Shown: positions 9,465 through 23,476, counted from the first letter of the stretch. The stretch: DNA of 64,000 nucleotides from Tillus elongatus (GCA_964006375.1 OZ023266.1:65102946-65166945), one strand, 5' to 3'. The notes: generated by a model from the letters alone, not told the origin. Made by a program: numbers and translations.

Positions 9465-12418
9465 GCATCAATTTTGTGTTTGTGTTCTGTGTATACTCCT
9501 TTGAGTTTTTCGTTTTATATTTTATCTTTACAAAGTTTTTAATCTACGTTTAATTCGCTTGTTTTTAGGATTTACAGTTTTCATATGTACGTGTGTATAT
9601 TTATTTAGCAATGGACCAGTATATTCGCGATTTTTCAGCTTCCGGTTTGCAATACTAGGCTGTTTTACGACCATGTTCAATGATAATTTTTTTTTAGAGC
9701 AAACAGCTTAAAATTGTTCCATAATAACATAAGAAGCATTAGTAAAAATGTTGGGGAATTGCAGGTAGTGTTGTCTCAAATGTGATCGTTCTGACTGAGA
9801 CTTGGCAGGTCGATTGTGCAAGCATCTTCAAGATGGAGAGATATGACATTTTATATAGCGGAGGGGTATACAATAGGTGTGATGGTGGCTTGGTATACAT
9901 AAAAAGTACAATTAAATATTCGCATAATATAATTTCTTTAGCAGAGTGTCGAGCTGTTGAAATATCACTTCAAATGGGTAGTGAACACGTTACTATTACT
10001 GCTATCTATAGATCGCCAGCCATGTGTTTAGCTTCCTTTAATCAATGTTTAGAGATTTATCTAGCTGACAGTCGAAGGGTTAGTAAATACCATCACATCA
10101 TGGTTGGAGATTTAAATATTGATATCCTCTCTGAAAACGAGTCCAGCAGTCAGAAATACCTTTATATACTTGCTGAGCACGGGTTTGTTAATGCCGTAGA
10201 CACACACACGAGGGTACAGAACAACACTGCCTCTTGCATTGACCACCTCTTTGTGAGTTCCAAGTTGCAGTGCGATTTTTTGGGCGCGGTCTACCACACT
10301 TCTATCACTGACCATTTTTCTGTACTATTAGATCTCCCAGTGAACTCTGAGAAAGAAATTAAAGTCAATAAATTAGGGGTAAAATGTTACATAAATTATG
10401 ATAGGGCACGCAGGGAACTAGAGCGTACAGATTGGAAAATATTTGTGGCTCTGAAAGTTTGAACATTGCTGCGGAAAACTTTGTGGAGTATCTTAAGTCA
10501 GTGCTGGGAAGGTGTACTGTTAGGGTTAAAACAAAGAACAATAATAGACCCAGGAAATCCTGGATAACAGAGGGTATAATTAAGTCGATAAACACAAAAA
10601 ATCGATTATACCGAACAATGATACAAAGCCCTGGTGATGAAGATAAGAGACTGCAGTTTGCGCGATATAGAAATAGGCTAAATGAAATAAACAAGTGCGC
10701 AAAAGCAAACTTTGTCAAAAAACAAATATGCCTCCACCCCAATTCACATAAAAAGCTTTGGCAGACGGTAAATCGGCTAACTAAGGAAGAGAGAAAGGAT
10801 CCTGCAGGAAGCATTCAACTAGGGGGTGATAACTCATTAAATAACTCCAACCCGGGGGAAATAGCCAACGCATTCAATAAATATTTTTCATCCGTTGGGA
10901 GAGCACTGGCACAAAAAATACCGTCTTCGGGGGCCAGTCTTAAGGTAGATATGAAGCCATACAGCATTTTTCTAACACCTACATATGAGTCCGAAGCTAT
11001 TGAATGCATAATGAGTACGAAGGTAAAAAAAAGCTCCTGGGTTGGACTCGATCAGTGTGGAGAACTTAAAGGAACTCGTATATGTTATTGCAGTCCCGCT
11101 GACTATCCTAATCAACAGATGCATAGAACTTGGTATTTTCCCAGACATTCTAAAGAAGACAGTAATAAAGCCACTGTTTAAAGGAGGAAACAGGGACGAA
11201 ATGCCAAATTATAGACCGATATCCTTATTATCGAATGTGGCCAAGGTTTTCGAAAACATTATTTGTCAGAAAATAACAAGCTATTTAAAGAAGCATAACA
11301 TTTTAGCAGAATCGCAGTTTGGCTTCAGAGAGGGTCTGTCAACACAGAATGCGTTAAATACCCTAACTACAGGAATTCATTCTGCCCTTGATAAGCAAAG
11401 ACAAAAGTAACTGCAAATAGTTTGTAACAACCAATGTATCCAAATTGAGGCGGCACAAAAAGTTAGGTATTTGGGGATTATCATAGATCAACATCTGCGC
11501 TGGGATGAGCATGTTGATGTGGTTGTTAAAAAGTTGAGGACCATTTTGTATAAGTTTAAATACCTAAAAACCTTTCTGACAACGGTGTGTCTTAGAATAG
11601 TCTATTCGGCATTGGTTGAACCCCTTCTTACATACGGGATTGTTGTTTGGGGTGCTGCGTTGAGTTGTCACCTGAAAAGGTTGGATATAATTCAACGTTC
11701 GTTCCTGAAACTAATTTATAATAAGTGCTACACTTACCCGTCTGAATCGTTGTACGCTGAAGCAGGAGCTAATGATATTAGGCAACTTTTTTCATTGGCT
11801 GTGTTGACGTACGTAAGAAAGTATGATCGCGTCTCTAGAAAAGAGCATTCGTACATAACTAGGCTAAACGCAGCAGCGGCCGCTCAAACGAACAGAGCAA
11901 TTAAGACTGTGGGCCAGCGTAGTTATACTTATATTGCACCAAGAATTTATAATACTCTTCCAGTCAGTATCAGAACTGCACCAACTTTACGTTCTTATGT
12001 GAGGATGGTGAAAGCATGGGTTTCGAAATCTAGACACATCATTCATAGTTTAGTACACAGATAGGTGTTGAACAGGTCGTATGATATCTTTTGCGATGTT
12101 GTATCGCACAGTAATCATTTTTAAATATGCACACTTTATATTATTATATACATTTGTGGAAGTGTACATTGTACATGTGAACATGTGTGAGAGAATGTGT
12201 TTGTGTGAGTGTGTTTGTGTGTGTTTTGATTTTTGCACCTGTATGTATGTGTGTGTGTTCTTGTATTCGTTACTTAGTTTTGTTTTCTTTGCTTGGTTTA
12301 GATTTATCCACGCACAAGTCTCTGACTTTTGTGGATCTTTCCAAGATTTATTATGTTCAGTAGATCTATGTATGTTATTATTATTGAACTGTATTTTGAA
12401 AAATTAATCTACTACTAC

Positions 12419-12449
<31 letters not shown>
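9465..12449 (+). mobile_element. CR1-like non-LTR retrotransposon inserted in PLE 2
   Basis: The boundaries come from comparing the interrupted left arm of PLE 2 with its intact inverted partner. The element starts after GTTTCTTATT (9464) and ends with an (ATT)n tail (about 12405-12449). Sequence 9465-9704 is the 5' leader. After the ORF, 12065-12404 is a 3' UTR rich in TG. Confidence 0.72.
9705..12064 (+). pseudogene. CR1-like LINE ORF2: endonuclease plus deleted reverse transcriptase
   Basis: The apurinic-type endonuclease begins near 9705 (NNIRSISKNVGELQ) and after a frameshift runs from 9782: TETW, GGLVYIK, IYRSP, GDLNID, SCIDHLF, TDHFSVLL. Frameshifts near 10440 and 11040 lead into the RT N-terminal half (PNYRPISLLSNVAKVFE, ESQFGFREGLST), which stops at 11410. 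The catalytic YADD region is deleted at about 11410-11460. The conserved C-terminal part (RYLGIIID, LLTYGIVVWG) follows to 12064. It cannot be active. The clade call (CR1/L2-like) is from motif style. Confidence 0.85.
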
Positions 12450-12639
12450 GTTTGTTTGTTGAATGTAGTATGGTTCCCATATTTTTTTGTGGTCTTTAAT
12501 ATGTTTTATTAGTTGTAATTGGTTGATATCTGGCTTTTGGTGTTTTCTGTTGTGATTTTATGTAGCTACGTTTGATTTGTAGCTAGGTATGTGGATTTTA
12601 TAGAATGCTGTGAGATGTTCCTTGAATCTTGTTTCTAAG

Positions 12640-13310
12640 AAAACCAGATTAAATACAAAATATACAGAAAACCTACACAAACCGACATCACTATACCTAA
12701 ACACTCAATACACCCACACACACAAAATATCCCCATACAGATACTCAATAAACTGTGCTAAATGTGCCACTCCGTAATGACGAACGAGAAAATGAATACA
12801 ACTTCATGAGACAAATAGCGCAAGGAAATTGATACAAGAAAACAATAGATAAACTAGTAAAAGAAAAAAAAAGCAACAAAACCCAAAACAAAACACCAGG
12901 TACAAATACAAAATACATTAAAAAAAATAACACAAACACCCAAACAAATATGACTTAAAAATGAGCTACAAAACCAATAACAAAATAATAAACAAAATAA
13001 ATAAAAACCAAGAACACCACCCACATGAATTAAACATATCATGTCAAATAGAATGTAACACATGCAATCAAACATATATAGAAATGAGAAAAAAAAAACA
13101 ATATAAACAAGATTCAAGGAACATATAACAGCATTCGATAAAATCCCCATACCTAGCTACAAATCAAACGTAGCTACACACATTCACAACAGAAAACACC
13201 AAAAACCAGATATCAACCAACTACAACTAATAAAACATGTTAAAGACCACAAAAAATGGAAATCTGGGAACAATACTACATGCAACAAACAAACAATAAG
13301 AAACGATTAA
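12640..13310 (+). pseudogene. PLE 2 coding remnant (GIY-YIG region)
   Basis: Broken by several stops. The + strand still shows TENLHKPTSLYLN (PLE 'RKPTHTDLYLH'-like block) near 12660-12710 and ECNTCNQTYIEM (GIY-YIG core with CX2C) near 13050-13085. The identity depends on order and spacing more than on similarity. Confidence 0.55.
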
Positions 13311-13529
13311 TCCCAGGACAAATCCGAGTACAAACATTTAAACAATACTTAAAGCCATATAAATAGACAAATTATCATATCACAATAATCAAAACAGGAA
13401 ACCGATAAAATCCACAGAGACCGAAAACACAACCAATTAGAGAACTGTAAACCAACTAATAGAAGCTCAACACGCACACGTCGCGTACAATTTCAGACAT
13501 AAACCACACAGGAGCGATCAGAGTCAGTA

Positions 13530-13575
13530 GCGTGCTGGTGATGAACCAGGAAGGTTCGAAACTGCAGTCTACGTA
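13530..13575 (+). ncRNA. Hammerhead-like motif at the PLE 2 end
   Basis: Candidate stem I CGTG/TACG. The core is CTG-GTG-ATGA (a 3-nt insertion in CTGATGA). Stem II is AACC-AGGAA-GGTT, then GAAA, stem III ACTGCAGT and a GTC triplet ending at 13569. It lies on the sense strand relative to the PLE gene. The core insertion makes activity doubtful. Confidence 0.5.
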
Positions 13576-13658
13576 AACAAATAAAAAATCACAAAAAGTA
13601 CAGCAAACAAATAAAGTGTATATATAAAAGTGACTACAGTATAGTGCAACATTTCAAA

Positions 13659-13660
<2 letters not shown>

Positions 13661-13716
<56 letters not shown>
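13661..13716. repeat. (TA)n array
   Basis: Pure AT dinucleotide run of 56 bp between the PLE 2 end and a SINE. Confidence 0.95.
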
Positions 13717-13719
<3 letters not shown>

Positions 13720-13767
13720 ACTTTGACTCTTAGTACTAAAAAAGTGGAAAAAAATGTATTACCCTGC

Positions 13768-13870
13768 CAATAATCGTACACGGGACCTTCGGTTTAGGAG
13801 TTCAACGCAATTCAATTATTTCTATTTGAGAACAAAAGGTCTAACACATTTACCACTAGGCCACTGAGAC
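13768..13870 (-). mobile_element. Diverged tRNA-derived SINE
   Basis: On the minus strand GTCTCAGTGGCCTAGTGGTA resembles a tRNA head with an A box. GGTCCCGTGTACGATT is a damaged B box about 60 nt later. The anticodon region carries an insertion, so it is not a functional tRNA. Confidence 0.5.
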
Positions 13871-14149
13871 TATTAAATCGTAATTTATATATTTAAATAC
13901 TCAAATCAGTTATAGTGAGAATCCGTAAATCTAAACTGACTTATGTAAAATATTTCTTTGTCTTAATCGATTTCTACAAAACTTGCTGTGGTTGTAATAT
14001 AATTGAACTGGTATCAGTAAAAAAGAAACAAACAATTGAATATGAAGAGGAGTATTAGTTTTATAAGCTGTTCACAAAAGTAATAACTGGGAAATCTAGA
14101 TAAGTTATAGATAGAAGTCTATGCGGAATTTTGAATGTGTTTTCCATTC

Positions 14150-14490
14150 CTCTTTAATATATTTCAATGAAACATTCTAGGAAGTGTCAGTTGAATTTTA
14201 CTCGACTTTTGACATTTTCAGTCATAGGCGTCTAGGTATGACCAGATGTCTGACTGTGCAACATAATATAAAGTAAATATTAATATATCTGGAAAATGGT
14301 AGAAGATAGAGGTATAGGGAACTGTTAACAACTTTAAAAAAGCTCACAAGCTGTTAGAATGGAACATCCTAGGAGAATTATTTGACATTTTTGGCCATAG
14401 GCAACTAAGTATGATCAGATACTTAAATATCTGCAGCATGTTAAATAAAAAACAATATATCTTGCAAATGTTAAAAGACATGTATATGAA
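14150..14490 (+). repeat. Repeat R, plus copy, with two diverged tandem monomers (~185 bp)
   Basis: Monomer 1 (about 14165-14345) and monomer 2 (about 14350-14490, continuing at 15544) share, in order, GGAACATCCTAGGA-, GACATTTTCAGTCATAGGC- and ATATCTGCAGCATGT-like blocks. The second is the inverted partner of 8780-8970. It is broken by the LINE at 14491-15543. Confidence 0.65.
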
Positions 14491-15543
14491 ACGATACGAC
14501 AGGCAGGTAAGAACTATATGTCTGGATTTTCAGCCGTATGGAGCGGTGTGCCGCAGGGAAGCATATTAGGCCCTGTTTTGTTTACAATTTTTCTTAACGA
14601 TATTGTTTATGATCTCAAACAATACCACTTAACTTTGTGCGCAGATAACACCACTGCTGCAATCTCAGGGGAAAGTTTTGAAGAGCTTGGTGCTGCAGCC
14701 AATGTGTGTGTGTGTGTCTCGGCTGTCAGCCTGGTGTTGGCTAAATGGTCTAGTTCTTAACACGCGGAAGACTGAAATACTTCTTTTTCTCCGGTGGGTG
14801 TGCATCCGAATCTGAGCCTATATGTGAGATCTGATAACGGTTCAATAAGACAGGGCACGTCTGTAAAGTTTTTGGGGCTCCATATGGATTTTAACTTATC
14901 ATGAGATGTCCATGTTGACCATGTGGTGGCCTCTCTTGCATCTAGGAATTAGGCGTTGTTGCAGCTGCGGGATTCCTTGAGTACTCAGGTGTTGTTGACA
15001 TGCCACTATGGTAGTGTCAACTGTCTGCTAACATATGGTTTGCTGTTGGGCGGCTGTGTGCATCTGGGAGGGTTCTGTTGATGCAGAAGAGAATTGTGCG
15101 CACCATGTTTGACCTGCCGTCTTTCGCATCTTGTAGACCATTATTTATACAGTATGGCATTTTAACAGTTACGTGCCTATATATTCTTGAGGCGCTTTCT
15201 TATGTCAGAAAAAATATTGCAATTTTTAGTACCTGCGGTAATATTACAGCGTATGAAACAAGACAGGCTAAAGATTTGTATGTTCCCCCTTATAGGATCG
15301 AACAGATTAATCGGGCACCTCGCAACACTGCAATACGCTTAGATAATCATTTACCTGAACGCTTATATAATCATTTACCTGACAGCGTCAAAAATTTGAG
15401 CAGCCTCGGGCAATTTAAGCTTGCTTTAAAATCGTTCTTTAGAGATTATTTTAATTTTAAATTTCAGTGTTGAAAAGCTGTTTTTTGTGTTTTGACTATT
15501 TCCGATATCTTGAAGAGATCTATGGAGCAGTTTTAATAAATAA
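14491..15543 (+). pseudogene. 5'-truncated LINE remnant inserted in repeat R
   Basis: It holds the RT block SGVPQGSILGPVLFTIFLNDI (14560-14610). The YADD box has decayed to CADN, then stops and frameshifts occur. The C-terminal region (15078-15473) follows, with IVRTMFDLPSFASCRPLF and NTAIRLDNHLPERLYNHLPDS, the latter containing a small internal duplication. The 3' end is an AATAAATAAATGAATAAA tail. Comparison with the intact copy of repeat R at 8420-8975 shows the insertion point within GTATATGAA/GTGTTAACAA. Confidence 0.75.
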
Positions 15544-15945
15544 ATGAATAAAGTGTTAACAAATTTTAAAGAGATTTTAATGTGCAATAAGACTAAGTAA
15601 AAATATAGGGTGTTTCATTTAAAATTATGAAGTTATATATGAAATAAACTGCTCGAGTTGGGCACTTAGTATAGATCGCTCTTTTTAAATTACTGAAAAC
15701 ATCAACCGCCCTTTACTTAGAAACAGGCTTCGTTGGTCTCCTCACCAAGATAGAATCTACGATCTTAATTAGGAACGTAGATATGTGTCATCAAACAGAG
15801 TAGTAACATTTTGAAAATGTTCGAGAAAATCGAATTCACTCGAAAACGTCGCATTTTTGACGTATAGTGCCCTTATAATATTTTATCTAGAATACAATGC
15901 GGAATCTAAAAATGAAATCGAGTTCTCAAAGCAAGAAGCACATGT
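15544..15945 (+). repeat. Repeat R, continuation after the LINE
   Basis: Continues repeat R from GTGTTAACAAATTTTAAAG. Matches 8420-8780 inverted. Confidence 0.7.
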
Positions 15946-16429
15946 TATTTTGTCATAATTATATATCCAAATTGCCGAGTTTTCAACAAAGATTATACAG
16001 AAGATGTTTGGAGCAACTGTCGCACTATATGTATTTCCCAAGGCCTAATATTTAAATTTAACTATCTGCTTTTCTTTAATCAATTAAAATATTTGCAGAA
16101 AACTTAGTTTAAATAGACCCTTTTTGACAGTTAGGATATGTAGCGTTTGGGACAGCTAATTTTCCTAGATGCACCAAGGCATCGGTTGTAACAAAGGTAG
16201 ATGCCACATTCGTCACACTCTATGATTTATAAATGAAGATTAGAAAATAAATTATGGTTCTTGAGAACACAATACTGCCTGACATATGCTTGGTAATTTC
16301 ATGAACTTATGTTGAAACTGTTACATTATTTCATTTGCCTAAAATGTTTCCAAAAAAACGAATTTGAAGTGGACAGACCCTTTTCACCAGTTTCGCATGG
16401 AAAGCTACAGTATCTTATCCGTTTCAAAA

Positions 16430-16560
16430 AGTCTGAAACAGCAAACGCGTTATGGTAGCGAAAATCGAATTTTCATTACATTTGTTTTATTTAAAAAAAT
16501 CGTAATTATATAAAAAGAAAGTGAACATTCGTTATCATAACGCGTTTGGATCTTTTGAAA
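16430..16560. mobile_element. Very short TIR element (130 bp)
   Basis: The left end AACGCGTTATGGTAGCGAA and the inverted right end ATCATAACGCGTTTGG resemble the family H terminus (GTGCGTTATGGTAGTGAA) but are diverged. No coding capacity. Confidence 0.5.
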
Positions 16561-17009
16561 ACTTTACTGCCTATAACTTTACCCTGGCTTTCTTAAAAAG
16601 TTGTGGGAAAAGTTAACTTTCTTGTCATAGGCTAAATTTTTCTTAAATCTAGCAAACCTACGGAGTTCAGTGCGAATATCAAGAAAATGACAAGGAGATT
16701 TATGGGAGACGTCTATTTTGCGAGTTATCGTTAATTTTTAGTCAAATTTTTAGGTTATTTTTGCGGTGATTTTAAACGCATTTTTCCGGCATTTTTTTTA
16801 TCAGGTGCCGTCTATCTATATGCCGTTTCTCATACATACATGTATTTTCAATATAATATTTATTACATCTCCGTTCTTATTTCCACAGTAAATGAATCGA
16901 GATGCAATTACGACACAAACGTCAATTCTAACCATCATGACGTAGTAGGCGATAAATACGCATAATTATAATTTGCACCCGATTCCTACGTCATCAGTAA
17001 TACCGGCTG

Positions 17010-17310
17010 TTTGTGTTTTGCCGTTTTACGATATGAAAGACCTGCCTGAGATGCTGTTTAGCCATAATCCTGCCTAAACTGACTTGCCTAACCTGCCCTG
17101 ACATCAGTTTTCCTAATTAAAAGCTAAAAGAAGGAAAAACCAATACATGAAACCATACATGAAGCTGATCGGAGCATATTTTTCCTTATTTTAGCTTTTA
17201 GTTAGGCAAACTGATGTTAGTGCAGGTCAGGAAATTCAGTTCAGGTAGGATTACCATTAAACAGCGGCCCAGGTGGGTCTTTCATTTTGTAAAACGGCAA
17301 AACACAATAC
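17010..17310. mobile_element. Foldback MITE with ~125-bp arms
   Basis: Arms start with GTTTTGCCGTTTTACGAT on the left and its complement near 17290-17310. They share AAAGACCTGCCTGAGATGC, CTTAGTTAGGC-like and TTAGCTTTTAG blocks in mirror order. A second half-copy lies at 17370-17470. Confidence 0.75.
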
Positions 17311-17696
17311 TGAGGTAAAAGCGGGTACAAATTAGAAATATGCGGTAAATACAACGCGTGGCATTGAATGTTAATTGCCGTTTTAAGACACAAAGACCTG
17401 GCTGAGGTGCAGTTTTAGAGGAATCCTGCCTTGACCTGCCCTGACAGCAGTTTGCCTGATTAAAACTAAGATATGTTTAAAATCCCCGCAAAAGTAATCT
17501 CAGAACTCGAGCATGTGGCAGGAAAGTAAACTTTTACTAAAGTTATTGTTCGTTGCTACGGTATAGAAATATTTTGAATGTTTATGAGACGGTCAAGGTT
17601 AAATAAATAATAATACTTCCCCGTAAATTGCATAAAACAAAATTGATTCAATTGTCAAGGATTTTGAAAGTGTGTAACTATATATTTTTGTTTCAG

Positions 17697-17906
17697 AAAG
17701 GAAAGTTCTTTAGCGTCATTGGCTGGGACTGTTTTCTACTCAGCATGCTGTGTTCCGGCATGTCACCATCGCATAATCTCTTGGAAGTTCTGATGCAAGT
17801 TTTGCTTTTAGGGCCTCTTAGAGCAATTGGACTTATCTACCTTTGGACATTCAATGACAAAATTAAAAGATGTCATGTTCATAAAGACTACAATAAACTT
17901 AATTAG
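17697..17906 (+). CDS. KDSR: 3-ketodihydrosphingosine reductase, last exon (residues 255-323)
   Basis: Directly after the TTTCAG acceptor the frame KGKFFSVIGWD...LCSGMSPSHNLLEV...LGPLRAIGLIYLW aligns without gap to the KDSR C-terminus (human QGNFNSSLGSD...TCGMAP...). The hydrophobic stretch at residues about 282-304 is the C-terminal membrane-associated region of the family. The stop is TAG at 17904-17906. Upstream in-frame residues (17628-17696) are intronic. With exon 1 the gene is complete. Confidence 0.92.
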   Translation, partial: KGKFFSVIGWDCFLLSMLCSGMSPSHNLLEVLMQVLLLGPLRAIGLIYLWTFNDKIKRCHVHKDYNKLN

Positions 17907-18016
17907 TCGCAGAGCATTCTAGCTACTTACAGTAAAGCCAAAAGATAACAGATGCCTCTTTGTTTTTGTTAAAGATAAACGTGTTTATAAATAACTACCA
18001 ATTTATAGTTTTTACT

Positions 18017-18022
18017 AATAAA
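18017..18022 (+). terminator. Candidate KDSR poly(A) signal
   Basis: AATAAA 111 nt after the KDSR stop and 4 nt before the left end of a family H repeat (TTCGGGACGC at 18026). The cleavage site and downstream GU element would fall inside the repeat. Confidence 0.5.
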
Positions 18023-18025
18023 AAG

Positions 18026-18211
18026 TTCGGGACGCAGCAAGTGCGTTATGGTAGTGAATTTTTCTTAAATGTTTCAAAAACTTTCTATAAACTTAGAAGT
18101 TTTAATTTGGGTATGTAGTAAGCCCTTTGCTAATACAAGATATCCACCAAATTTCATTTATATAACTTTGTACGATTCTGAGAATAAAAAATCGAAAGAA
18201 AATTTAAAAAC
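18026..18211 (+). repeat. Family H, left-end fragment
   Basis: Family left end GGGACGCAGCAAGTGCG plus about one diverged internal unit. Directly abuts the next element. Confidence 0.7.
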
Positions 18212-18525
18212 TCTGGACGCAGCAAGTGCGTTATGGTAGTGAATTTTCATTAAAATGTTTTTATTGCAAATATGTGTGTTTTCTTTGTAAGAAAACAGGC
18301 ATCAATTTTGGTTACCAGTATAACCTATATAGTAAAAACAATGTGCCATGTTTCATAAAAATAACTTTGTGTGAAAATGTACAACAATTTCCAAAAGTAA
18401 ACTTACAGTGTTCCCGGAAAAACTCGTTTCTTGGTCAACCTTATAGGTTAATAGCAAATTGGGCTATTCAAATATGAAACATTTGATCAAAATTCGCTAC
18501 CATAACGCACTTGTGGCATCCAGAA
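18212..18525. mobile_element. Short-form family H element (TIR at both ends), copy 1
   Basis: Left end TCTGGACGCAGCAAGTGCG, right end the same inverted with small changes (18496-18522). The 310-bp body differs from the long form and contains CAATGTGCCATGTTTCAT and TAGGTTAATAGCAAATTG. The shared body continues 40-50 bp beyond the right inverted end in several copies, so the inverted repeats may be subterminal. Confidence 0.75.
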
Positions 18526-18608
18526 TATCTTTTCTTATAAACATGCATTATATTGCGATGGAAAATGCAAAAATGCAATAACATAAGGCGTGTTTGATTA
18601 AAAAAAAG

Positions 18609-18930
18609 TCTGGACGCAGCAAGTGCGTTATGATAGTGAATTTTCATTAAAATGTTTTAAATCGCAAATATGTGTTTTTTTAAGAAAGCAGACATCAAAT
18701 TTGGTTACCAGCATAACATATATAGTGGACACAATGTACAATATTTCATGAAAATAACTTTACTGTTTGAAAATGTACAAAAAATGTTCGAAAAGAAACA
18801 CAAACATATTCCCGAAAAAACTAGTTTCCGGTCCAACGAACCTTATAGGTTAATAGCAAATTGAGCTATTCAAATTTGAGGCATTCAATAAAAATTCGCT
18901 ACCATAACACACTTGCTGAGTCCCGAATTT
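18609..18930. mobile_element. Short-form family H element, copy 2
   Basis: Same ends and body order as 18212-18525, moderately diverged. Followed by the same ACATGCATTATA extension. Confidence 0.75.
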
Positions 18931-20826
<1,896 letters not shown>

Positions 20827-20872
20827 AGTGTCAAGTAGAGACGTGAGGCCTTTTCGCCTTTTACCGCATTGT

Positions 20873-20918
20873 CAAGCCTGATGATGCGCACGAGGCGAAA
20901 CCAGTTATCACCCAGCAT
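20873..20918 (+). ncRNA. Weak hammerhead-like motif
   Basis: CTGATGA, then GC...GC, then GAAAC, then CAGTT follow in the right order, but stem I does not pair and no PLE coding sequence is nearby. Probably a PLE end remnant. Confidence 0.3.
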
Positions 20919-21063
20919 TATTCCTTTGATACCAATTATTTCTTTGATACCAACTATGGTAGATAGTGGATTGTTAATAAAAGAATACTGGCGGCAGTGG
21001 TCAACATGTTCGCTTGATTGAAATGCGAATATCTCGAAACTGGGGTAGTTTATTAATAACAAA

Positions 21064-21340
21064 AAGTCTGGACGCAGCAAGTGCGTTATGGGAGTTAATT
21101 TTCATAAAAATGTTTTTAATAGCAAACACCTATGTCTTTTTTAAAGGCAGCCGCCATCAAATTTGATTACCAGTATAACCTATATGATAGTAGAAACAAT
21201 GGGCCATATTTCATCAAAATAACTTGTGGTTTCCTAGCTAACTTTAATCTTAAGTTAATAGCAAATTGAGTTATTGGAATTTATAGTATTCAATAAAAAT
21301 TCGTTACCAAAAGGCACTTGCTGCGTTCCGAATTTTCTTC
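21064..21340. mobile_element. Short-form family H element, copy 3
   Basis: Left end TCTGGACGCAGCAAGTGCG, inverted right end GGCACTTGCTGCGTTCCG. Body as in the other short copies with an internal deletion. Confidence 0.7.
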
Positions 21341-21404
21341 TCACAAACATGCATTATATGTAGATGGAAAATGCACAAATGGATGAAAGGTTTTCGATTT
21401 AAAA

Positions 21405-21795
21405 AAAGAAAATTTGTATCACAACGGCTTGTGGACCACGCTGTGATTGTAAAATTAATTTTATAAGATGCAGCCCACGAGAGCATATAATTAACAGATA
21501 TAATTTTTTCTCGTATCTTGTATACTACCGGATATATTGAGCTTTTTTTATGAGATAATTCGCTAAAAATTACAGACTACTAAACCATAAACTCTAGTCT
21601 GCGTCCAGACTTTAGTGATTTTAACTAATATTTTTCCAGAAAATCTTTGAAAATATACCCTTTCTCTGATCCTTTGGCAGTAGTTTTAGTTACAGTTTAT
21701 GGTTTAATAGTCTGTAATTTTTAGAGAATTATCTCAGAAAAAAAAAGCTCAATATATCCGGTAATATACAAGATACGAGAAAAATTTATATCTAT
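21405..21795. repeat. Family H distal block folded into a large inverted repeat
   Basis: 21495-21592 is mirrored at 21690-21792 (TCTTGTATACTACCGGATAT, TTAGCGAATTATCTCA-like blocks), separated by about 100 bp. The first arm continues the shared block with AATTTGTATCACAACGGCTT. Confidence 0.65.
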
Positions 21796-23260
21796 TGTGC
21801 GTTTTGGTGGCGAATTTTCATAGAACTGTTTTTAATGTTAAATATGTTTGACATGAAATTTAGTAGTTAGTAATAGTAGTAGAGCAATCTTTATAATAAA
21901 AACAACGTACCGTATTTCATTGAACTAACTTTTTGTTTGAAAAAGTACAAAAACTTTCCATAAATAAACTTAAAATGTTCCTGAAAAAACTTGTTTCCTG
22001 GCCAACGAACAAAGATAAATTTAAAATTTTGCCAAAAAAACTAGTCTGACTTTTCTGGTCACGCAACTTTCACAAAAATTACACCAGCCAAGCTACCATT
22101 ATTTACAAAAAGCTGTTTGATAGAAATTTTTCAAATGTTTACATGAGGATTTGTAAACAATCTGTTTCATGAAAATTTGCCATTTTTATTACAATCATTG
22201 GCTAAGTAATTTGAGAGCGCTGCATATGGCATCTAGATTTTTCTAAGAATAATATAATTGAAAACCTCCCTAAATGTGTCATTTTTATGGCACTCAGATT
22301 TCCATTGGCAAAAACGCCGTATCAAAAATTTTCATATGTCCAAAATGTAACATATTTGTATAATGTAAGTTAAAAAACAATTGAAATGACTCGTAAAAAA
22401 TGGGCAATATCAATTTTTTCTCCTTTTAAGTATGCATTAAAATCGCGTGAAAAAAACATCTGCAATAAGAGAGGTGTTCCATAAAAAAAAAAGAAAACTT
22501 GTATCGTGAACGACTTCAGAGACACACTGTAATTGTCAACAAAATCTTATAAGATGCAGCTCAAAACACCCTATAAATAACTACTATAAAATTTTCCCGT
22601 ATCTTGTATAAACTCTATACTGAAACTACAGCCAAATCATCAAAAAAGGTCTTTTTTAAATTAACTTTTGCAAATATTTTAGTAAATTAAAAGACAATGA
22701 TGGTTGGGGCTGTAACTTAAGGCTTTGTAAAACACATTCATTATGACATTTCTTTTACATAACCCGTATTCTTTTCAGGTTCTCCATCTAAAAATTGCAA
22801 ATTTTCACGTTTCTATCGCGATTTTAAGATTTGAAAAAGAAAAACGATAAAATTTTCAAAGTAATTTTTCCGTTATTTCTTGACCTTTTTGGGTCAAGAA
22901 AATTTCATCTTTGTAATATACAATAAATTTTGTTATCCACGCAAAATATTTTGGTTTTATGCATTTATCTTGTCATCAGTGGCACCCAATTTTCTTTTAG
23001 AAGCCTATAATTTTTTCCTTTCAACTTATAAATCTGAATTTTGGCATCGAGGGTAAGTTTAATAGTGTAAACCTGAGTACCAAATTTGGTTGCCACAGCT
23101 CTGTTAGCTCCGAAGATACAGATATTTCCCGAAAGAGAACCCAAAATTTTCCAGGGAAAACTGGTGTGGTTTTTCTGGCTAACGAACTTATCCAATCCAC
23201 TTACAAAAGGAAGGTACATACTAAAATTTATCAACATGGACATCTTTTGAGTTGTAGGTA

Positions 23261-23262
<2 letters not shown>
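21796..23262. repeat. Diverged family H-related sequence
   Basis: Scattered family blocks: a third-type body at 21870-22040, the distal block at 22495-22620, and the GGCTAACGAACTTATCC module at 23175-23195. No coding frame is supported. Confidence 0.5.
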
Positions 23263-23351
<89 letters not shown>

Positions 23352-23363
23352 ATATATATATAA
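23263..23363. repeat. (TA)n array
   Basis: Pure (TA)n to 23345, then a TTTA interruption and a short second run. Sits at the usual family H position after the GAGTT module, but the distal 3' module is missing. Confidence 0.9.
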
Positions 23364-23476
23364 TTTAAGGGAGGAGTAACAGTCGTTACATGTTAGCGTG
23401 CTAATATTTGTATACTTTTAAGGGCAGTTACGACGAAAAAGAGGGCTATATTTTAAATAAAGTCACTCTGTACTAA

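Noticed and set aside
12854..13150. Minus-strand ORF rich in Phe and Cys
   Set aside because: It is antisense to the decayed PLE 2 coding region and AT-driven.
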